Shown piece after piece: positions 59,478-64,000 of a stretch of 64,000 nt of DNA (position 1 is its first letter; each line of letters opens with the position of its first letter). This DNA is from Oleiagrimonas soli (GTDB lineage Bacteria > Pseudomonadota > Gammaproteobacteria > Xanthomonadales > Rhodanobacteraceae). The position numbers were made by a program, and so were the translations under genes. The notes below the pieces were generated by a model. The model saw nothing but the letters and a program-made list of their open reading frames with translations. It had not been told where the DNA came from and searched no databases. The DNA is taken from contig NZ_KN196470.1 in assembly GCF_000761445.1 (NCBI RefSeq), positions 1,100,823-1,164,822 on the forward strand, written 5' to 3'.

Positions 59478-60494
59478 ATGCCCGTTCCCGCCGCCCGCTG
59501 GCCGCAACAGCTCAAGACCGATGCCCTGCAGCCGGTCTACCTGCTGGTCGGCGAGGAAATGCTGGTGCTGGAAGCGGCCGACGCCCTGCGCGCCCGCGCC
59601 CGCGAGCTGGGCTACACCGAGCGCGAGGTGCTGAGCGTCGAGTCGGGCTTCGACTGGGACGATCTGGCGCGCGCCGCGGCCGGCATGTCGCTGTTCGCCA
59701 GCCGTCGCCTGATCGACCTGCGCCTGCCGACCGGCAAGCCGGGGCGCGACGGGGCCAAGGCGCTGACCGCGTTCTGCGAGGACCTGCCGCCCGACACGGT
59801 GCTGCTGGTGACCTGCGTGACCTGGTCGAAGAAACACGAGGGCGCCTGGACCAAGGCGCTGGACAAGGCCGGCGTGCACGTCGTGTTCTGGCCGCCGCGT
59901 GCGCAGGAGATGCCGTCCTGGATCGGTGCGCGCCTGGCGCGGCACGGCATCCAGGCCCAGCCGGCGGCGCTGGCGCTGCTGGCCGAGCGCGTCGAGGGCA
60001 ATCTGCTGGCCGCCGCGCAGGAAGTCGACAAGCTGGCGCTGCTGCATCAGGGCGGACGCATGGACGCCGCGACCATGGAAAGCCTGGTCGCCGACAGTGC
60101 CCGTTACGACATCTTCCGACTCAGCGACGCGGCCTTCGGGGGCGATGCCCCGCGCGCGCTGCGCGTGATGCGCGGTCTGCAGGCCGAGGGCGAGGAGCTG
60201 ATTCCGATGCTGGGCTGGCTGGTCAGTCAGCTGCAGATCGCCCTGCGTCTGGCGGCGGCCAGCGACTTCGCCGCGCAGGCCCGCGCCGAGCATCTGTGGC
60301 AGGCGCGCGAGCAGCTGTTCCGTCAGGCGCTGCGCCGCGCCCCGCGCGAGCACTGGCAGTCCTGCCTGGCGCAGGCCGCGCGCATCGACCGCATGACCAA
60401 GGGCCGCGAAGGCGGCGATCCGTGGCGCGAGACCCAGCGCCTGGTCGCGCGCATCGCCGATCCGCGCGGTACGCGCAGCCTGGCCGACGCATGA
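59478..60494 (+). CDS. holA: DNA polymerase III delta subunit
   Basis: A 338-residue clamp-loader subunit: QPVYLLVGEEMLVLEAADAL, FDWDDLARAAAGMSLFASRRLIDLRLP, RVEGNLLAAAQEVDKLALL and SDAAFGGDAPRALRVMRGLQAEGEE are typical. It opens the beta clamp on DNA. It follows lptE and overlaps nadD by ATGA. Confidence 0.94.
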   Translation: MPVPAARWPQQLKTDALQPVYLLVGEEMLVLEAADALRARARELGYTEREVLSVESGFDWDDLARAAAGMSLFASRRLIDLRLPTGKPGRDGAKALTAFCEDLPPDTVLLVTCVTWSKKHEGAWTKALDKAGVHVVFWPPRAQEMPSWIGARLARHGIQAQPAALALLAERVEGNLLAAAQEVDKLALLHQGGRMDAATMESLVADSARYDIFRLSDAAFGGDAPRALRVMRGLQAEGEELIPMLGWLVSQLQIALRLAAASDFAAQARAEHLWQAREQLFRQALRRAPREHWQSCLAQAARIDRMTKGREGGDPWRETQRLVARIADPRGTRSLADA

Positions 60495-61126
60495 AGCCGA
60501 TCGCGATCTTCGGCGGCACCTTCGATCCGGTGCATCTGGGTCATTTGCGCGCGGCGTGGGAAGCGGCCGAGTACCTGGATGCCGAGGTGCGCATGATGCC
60601 GGCCCGCGTGCCGCCGCATCGACCGCCGACCCGCGCCAGCGCCGAGCAGCGCGTGGCCCTGCTGCGCGCCGCGCTGGAAGGGCAGGACCGGCTGCGCATG
60701 GACACCCGTGAGCTGGACCGCGAGGGGCCGTCCTACAGCGTCGATACGCTGCTCGACCTGCGCGCCGAGTTCGGGTCGACGCAGCCGCTGGTGCTGTTGG
60801 TCGGCGCCGACGCTTTCGCCGGCCTGGATCGCTGGGATCGCTGGCGGCAGCTGTTCCAACTGGCGCACATCGGCGTGCTGACCCGGCCGGGCGTGCGTGC
60901 GGACGGCAGCGAGACGCTGCGCGAGGCGGTGCGCGCGCGCCGCACCGACCGTCGCGAGGAGATTCATGCCTCCGCGCACGGTCGCGTCATCGACGTGCCC
61001 GTCACCGCGCTGGACATCTCCGCCAGCGCGGTGCGCGCGCAACTGGCCGCCGGGCGCGAACCGCGCTACCTGCTGCCGCAGGCGCTGCTGCGCGATCCGG
61101 CGCTGCTGAACGTCTATCGCGATTGA
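60491..61126 (+). CDS. nadD: Nicotinate-nucleotide adenylyltransferase
   Basis: A 211-residue enzyme of NAD synthesis that adenylylates nicotinate mononucleotide. It starts IAIFGGTFDPVHLGHLRAAW (HxGH motif), and TALDISASAVRAQLAAGRE carries the ISxTxxR-type motif. The SYSVDTLLDLRAEFG region is also typical. The ATG overlaps the holA stop. Confidence 0.96.
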   Translation: MKPIAIFGGTFDPVHLGHLRAAWEAAEYLDAEVRMMPARVPPHRPPTRASAEQRVALLRAALEGQDRLRMDTRELDREGPSYSVDTLLDLRAEFGSTQPLVLLVGADAFAGLDRWDRWRQLFQLAHIGVLTRPGVRADGSETLREAVRARRTDRREEIHASAHGRVIDVPVTALDISASAVRAQLAAGREPRYLLPQALLRDPALLNVYRD

Positions 61127-61150
61127 AACACGACGGTGCGCGGCTGGCGT

Positions 61151-61156
61151 TATACT
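61151..61156 (+). promoter_or_regulatory. Possible -10 element upstream of rsfS
   Basis: TATACT matches the -10 consensus at 5 of 6 and lies 47 bp ahead of the rsfS TTG. No convincing -35 at the right spacing; a TTGAAA 23 bp upstream is too far. Confidence 0.3.
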
Positions 61157-61202
61157 GCCGGCGAACGCGCCGACCGGCGCGTCTGACCGAGGTGCATGCC
61201 AC

Positions 61203-61619
61203 TTGTCTGCAAGCCAACCATCCGCTCAAGCCACCGTTTCCGCCCACCCCTCCGATCAGCTGCTGCGCAACCGCGTCGTTGCCGCGCTGGAGGACCTGAA
61301 GGCCAAGGACGTCATCGAGATCGACGTTCGCGGCAAGACCTCCATCGCCGATCTGCTGATCATCGCTTCCGGCACGTCCAGCCGGCACGTCAAATCCATC
61401 GCCGACGAGGTCATCAAGTTCGCCAAGCAGGCGGGCGTGCTGCCGCTCGGCGTGGAAGGACAGGCCGAGGCCGAATGGGTGCTGGTCGATCTGGGCGACA
61501 TCATCATCCACGTCATGCTGCCGCGCATCCGCGAGTTCTACGGGCTGGAACGCCTGTGGACCGTCGGCGACGGCATCGAGGATGACGACGCGCCCGAGGC
61601 CCAGCGCCAGGCCGACTGA
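61203..61619 (+). CDS. rsfS: Ribosomal silencing factor RsfS
   Basis: A 138-residue protein that blocks subunit joining by binding L14 (uL14) in starvation. It contains VVAALEDLKAKDVIEIDVRG, SIADLLIIASGTSSRHVKSI, GVEGQAEAEWVLVDLGDIIIHVML and REFYGLERLW, all typical. It starts with TTG, supported by a GAGGTG ribosome site 8 bp upstream. It is separated from nadD by 76 bp. Confidence 0.93.
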   Translation: MSASQPSAQATVSAHPSDQLLRNRVVAALEDLKAKDVIEIDVRGKTSIADLLIIASGTSSRHVKSIADEVIKFAKQAGVLPLGVEGQAEAEWVLVDLGDIIIHVMLPRIREFYGLERLWTVGDGIEDDDAPEAQRQAD

Positions 61620-61742
61620 GCGAGACGCACGGCGACGCTGTTCGCGTCGCGCGTGCATCCACGGCTGCGGCGCGCGACGCCGCGGCATCGGATCGGGCGT
61701 CCTGCGTCCGCGCCGATTTTCTTCCGCTTCCGTGACGCGCCC

Positions 61743-62213
61743 ATGCATACACGCATCCTGTCCGTCGGCGAGCGCATGCCCTCGTGGGTGAGCGAGGGCT
61801 TTGCCGAATACGCCAAGCGACTCTCGCACGAATTGCCGTTGGAGTTGGTCGAGATCCGTCCCGGCGCGCGCGGCAAGGGGCGCGACGTGCAGCGCGCCAT
61901 CGACGACGAGGCCAAGGCCGTGCTGGCGGCGCTGCCGCGCGACACACATGTCGTGGCGCTGGACGGTCGCGGCAAGGTCTGGTCCAGCGAGCAATTGGCT
62001 GGGCATCTGTCCGACTGGCGCATGAGCGGGCGCGACCTGGCGTTTCTGATCGGCGGCCCGGACGGACATGCGCCAGCCGTGCTGGAACGTGCCGATCAGC
62101 GCTGGTCGCTGGGCGCGCTGACGTTGCCGCACATGCTGGTGCGGCTGGTGCTGGTCGAACAGCTGTATCGCGCGGCGATGATCGCCGCGGGCCACCCCTA
62201 CCACCGCGCCTGA
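61743..62213 (+). CDS. rlmH: 23S rRNA pseudouridine-1915 N3-methyltransferase RlmH
   Basis: A 156-residue SPOUT methyltransferase. The C-terminal knot shows FLIGGPDGHAPAVLERADQRWSLG, LTLPHMLVRLVLVEQLYRA and the ending GHPYHR. The order rsfS-rlmH is conserved in proteobacteria. The ATG at 61743 gives the canonical start. Confidence 0.95.
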   Translation: MHTRILSVGERMPSWVSEGFAEYAKRLSHELPLELVEIRPGARGKGRDVQRAIDDEAKAVLAALPRDTHVVALDGRGKVWSSEQLAGHLSDWRMSGRDLAFLIGGPDGHAPAVLERADQRWSLGALTLPHMLVRLVLVEQLYRAAMIAAGHPYHRA

Positions 62214-62227
62214 ACGGCGCGCGGCGC

Positions 62228-62485
62228 TCAGCGGCGCGTTTCGCGGGCGCGCCGCAGCAGCAGTCCGAGCAGCGCCAGTCCGCACAGCAGCTTGATCAGG
62301 ATGACCAGCCCCAGCCCGCTCTCGTAGCCGAGCACGAAAGCGCCCGCATCGTGCTTCTGCGAGGCAGCCAGAGTGTGGATCTGCGACATGGTGGCGCCGT
62401 CGAACACGCTGACGGCGTTCTGCACGGTGGACAGCAGCAACAGCACGCCGCTCACGGCCAGCACGGTTTTTTCCGGGATGCGCAT
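62228..62485 (-). CDS. Small membrane protein of unknown function
   Basis: An 85-residue protein with two hydrophobic helices (TVLAVSGVLLLLSTVQNAVSVF; SGLGLVILIKLLCGLALLGLLL) and a basic C-terminus (RRARETRR). A GAAGGG ribosome site precedes the ATG. It lies on the minus strand within an otherwise plus-strand run. I do not recognise the family. Confidence 0.6.
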   Translation of the reverse strand: MRIPEKTVLAVSGVLLLLSTVQNAVSVFDGATMSQIHTLAASQKHDAGAFVLGYESGLGLVILIKLLCGLALLGLLLRRARETRR

Positions 62486-62569
62486 CCCTTCGACCTCTCT
62501 TTATTCCCCACCCTGAAGATTAGCAGCTTCTTTCTGGCGCGCGTGGTCTGCGCTCAGTATGCTGGTCGG

Positions 62570-63151
62570 ATGCTCTATCTCGCCTCCAAGTCGCCGCGTC
62601 GTCGGCAATTGCTCGAACAGATCGGCGCGGCGTTCCGCGTGGTCGATGTCGACGTGCCGGAACGCCGCGCCGCAAGCGAATCGCCCGAGGCCTACGTGCG
62701 CCGCGTGGCGCGCGACAAGGCACGTGCGGGGCTGCAGACGGTCGACGCGGAAGACGCCTGGGTGCTGGGCTCGGACACCGAGGTCGTGCTCGGCGACGAA
62801 GTGTTCGGCAAGCCGCAGGACGCGGCGCAGGCCTGCGCGATGCTGCGCAAGCTGGCCGGTGCGACGCATCGGGTGATCTCCAGCGTCTGGCTGCTGGGCG
62901 CGGCGGCCTTCGAGCGCGAGGCGACGTGCGTGTCCGAGGTGCGTCTGGCGCGCATGTCCGAGGACGACATCGCCGCCTACGTCGGCACCGGCGAATCGTT
63001 CGGCAAGGCCGGCGGCTACGCGATCCAGGGGCGCGCCGCGGCCTTCGTCGAGCATCTTTCCGGCAGCTATTCGGCGGTGATGGGCCTGCCTCTGCACGAA
63101 ACCGCGATGCTGTTGCGCGAGGCCGGACTGTGGGCGCCCGGCGATGCATGA
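62570..63151 (+). CDS. maf: Maf family nucleotide pyrophosphatase
   Basis: A 193-residue Maf protein: LYLASKSPRRRQLLEQIGAAF, ARDKARAGLQ, VLGSDTEVVLGDEVFGKP and YVGTGESFGKAGGYAIQGRAA are family motifs. It hydrolyses non-canonical or pyrimidine nucleoside triphosphates. No Shine-Dalgarno precedes the ATG, and TATGCT lies 7 bp upstream, so the mRNA may be leaderless. Confidence 0.94.
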   Translation: MLYLASKSPRRRQLLEQIGAAFRVVDVDVPERRAASESPEAYVRRVARDKARAGLQTVDAEDAWVLGSDTEVVLGDEVFGKPQDAAQACAMLRKLAGATHRVISSVWLLGAAAFEREATCVSEVRLARMSEDDIAAYVGTGESFGKAGGYAIQGRAAAFVEHLSGSYSAVMGLPLHETAMLLREAGLWAPGDA

Positions 63152-63247
63152 GTGCACGCCCAGGAACCGCGCTTCCTTCGTCGAGGTCCATATACAACGA
63201 GACACGTGCGCCGCGTCGCGCTACCGGGCCCCGGTGAGCCGCATGCG

Positions 63248-63277
63248 TCGACAGGTTCCGCACGCACCGGCTATAAC
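63248..63277 (+). promoter_or_regulatory. Sigma-70 promoter of rng
   Basis: TCGACA (63248-63253), 18-bp spacer, TATAAC (63272-63277); each box matches 5/6. The expected start is about 20 bp ahead of the GTG, with a GGAGGGAG ribosome site between. Confidence 0.55.
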
Positions 63278-63303
63278 GATGCAGCGCGGAGGGAGTTCAG
63301 TCG

Positions 63304-64000
63304 GTGAGTGAAGAAATCCTGATCAACGTCACGCCCCGGGAGACCCGGGTGGCGGTGGTCGAAAACGGCATGATGCAGGAGGTATACCTCGAGCGCGCTT
63401 CGCGCCGCGGCTACGTCGGCAACGTGTACAAGGGCCGTGTGCAGCGGGTGATGCCCGGCATGCAGGCGGCGTTCGTGGATATCGGGCTGGAGCGCGCGGC
63501 GTTCCTGCACGCCTCGGACATCGTGCGTCCCGCTGTGTCCGCGGGCAACGGCGACAGCGTTCCCGCACAGAACAACGGCAACGGTGGCGCGCCGTCCATT
63601 TCCAGCCTGGTGCACGAAGGGCAGGAGATCGTGGTGCAGGTCATCCGCGACCCGATCAGCAGCAAGGGCGCGCGCCTGTCCGCGCACCTGTCGATTCCGT
63701 CGCGCTATCTGGTGCTGCTGCCCTACGCCAAGACGCTGGGCGTGTCGGTGCGGATCGAGGACGAGGACGAACGCCAGCGCCTGAAGGACATCCTCGGCGA
63801 CCTGATCGGCGAGGACCCGCTGGGCTACATCGTGCGCACCAATGCGGAAGGCCAGTCGGCGACCGCGCTGGCCTTCGACGTGACCTACCTGGGCAAGGTC
63901 TGGCGCGTGGTGCAGGAGAACATCGCCAGCAGCAAGGTCGGCGAGCGCGTCTACGAGGAGCTCTCGCTGCCGCTGCGCGCGCTGCGCGACCTGCTGCACG
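63304..64000 (+). CDS. rng: Ribonuclease G, 5' part (continues beyond window)
   Basis: The first ~232 residues of RNase G. It starts GTG after a GGAGGGAG ribosome site, MSEEILINVTPRETRVAVVE, followed by the S1 domain (GYVGNVYKGRVQRVMPGMQA, AFVDIGLERAAFLHASDI) with an insert rich in Asn/Gly (residues ~85-100), then VQVIRDPISSKGARLSAHLS and IPSRYLVLLPYAK. It processes 16S rRNA 5' ends and some mRNAs. The gene follows maf, as in many gammaproteobacteria. The insert distinguishes it from E. coli Rng. Confidence 0.93.
   Translation, partial: MSEEILINVTPRETRVAVVENGMMQEVYLERASRRGYVGNVYKGRVQRVMPGMQAAFVDIGLERAAFLHASDIVRPAVSAGNGDSVPAQNNGNGGAPSISSLVHEGQEIVVQVIRDPISSKGARLSAHLSIPSRYLVLLPYAKTLGVSVRIEDEDERQRLKDILGDLIGEDPLGYIVRTNAEGQSATALAFDVTYLGKVWRVVQENIASSKVGERVYEELSLPLRALRDLLH

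Noticed and set aside
63243-63261. 19-base exact match to 685-703 (ATGCGTCGACAGGTTCCGC)
   Set aside because: Longer than typical chance matches in a window of this size, but it lies in unrelated contexts (inside the exoprotein gene and over the rng promoter), is isolated and has no flanking similarity. Probably coincidence; a genome-wide count would settle it.

Overview
The window is a chromosomal segment of a GC-rich gammaproteobacterium, most likely order Lysobacterales (Xanthomonadales) and perhaps family Rhodanobacteraceae. The main pointers are a suf operon headed by a Xanthomonas-type Rrf2/SufR regulator, a TonB receptor next to a PiuC-type dioxygenase, RapA, frequent GTG/TTG starts and dense ATGA/GTGA gene overlaps. 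These are family-level impressions; no database search was possible. No rRNA, tRNA, CRISPR array, integrase or insertion sequence was recognised.

Layout. 1-1707: the 3' end of a large filamentous-haemagglutinin/CdiA-like gene, interrupted at a run of 13 G, then a lower-GC toxin tip and a small probable immunity gene. 2051-3741 (-): glnK-amtB, with a sigma-54 promoter and NtrC-like upstream sites. 3974-13546 (+): sufR-sufB-(DUF3147)-(LprI-like)-sufC-sufD-cupin-sufS, then an exported amidase, a GNAT and a Rieske ferredoxin. 13549-15945: a strongly structured non-coding leader, a HAD phosphatase and a class III aminotransferase, closed by a clear terminator. 15970-22350: an unassigned biosynthetic-looking cluster (ACP, ketoacyl synthase, FemAB/GNAT-like transferase, arginase-fold enzyme, DegT aminotransferase, two coupled SMR proteins, alpha/beta hydrolase). 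22438-28803 (-): one operon holding a two-component system and a tripartite ABC exporter with its own outer-membrane factor, preceded by phased CTTAR repeats. 29073-38293: M1 peptidase, membrane protein, GNAT/SET pair, ComEA-like protein, M20 peptidase, YggS, a 2OG oxygenase, rhomboid protease and a membrane-bound XRE protein. 38369-47784 (-): RapA, PiuC-like dioxygenase, siderophore receptor with a Fur box, M13 peptidase, DUF502 protein. 47919-54317: ECF sigma factor with membrane partner, DUF4442, YbbN-like thioredoxin, and a PqiA-PqiA-PqiB-PqiC lipid-transport operon. 54334-56015 (-): ABC-2 type transporter. 56200-64000 (+): housekeeping run leuS-lptE-holA-nadD-rsfS-rlmH, a small membrane protein on the opposite strand, maf and the 5' end of rng.

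The most interesting parts are the uncharacterised acyl/amine/flippase cluster (15970-22350), the structured leader at 13549-13776, the poly-G switch in the contact-dependent toxin gene, and the self-contained sensor-exporter operon with its putative operator array.
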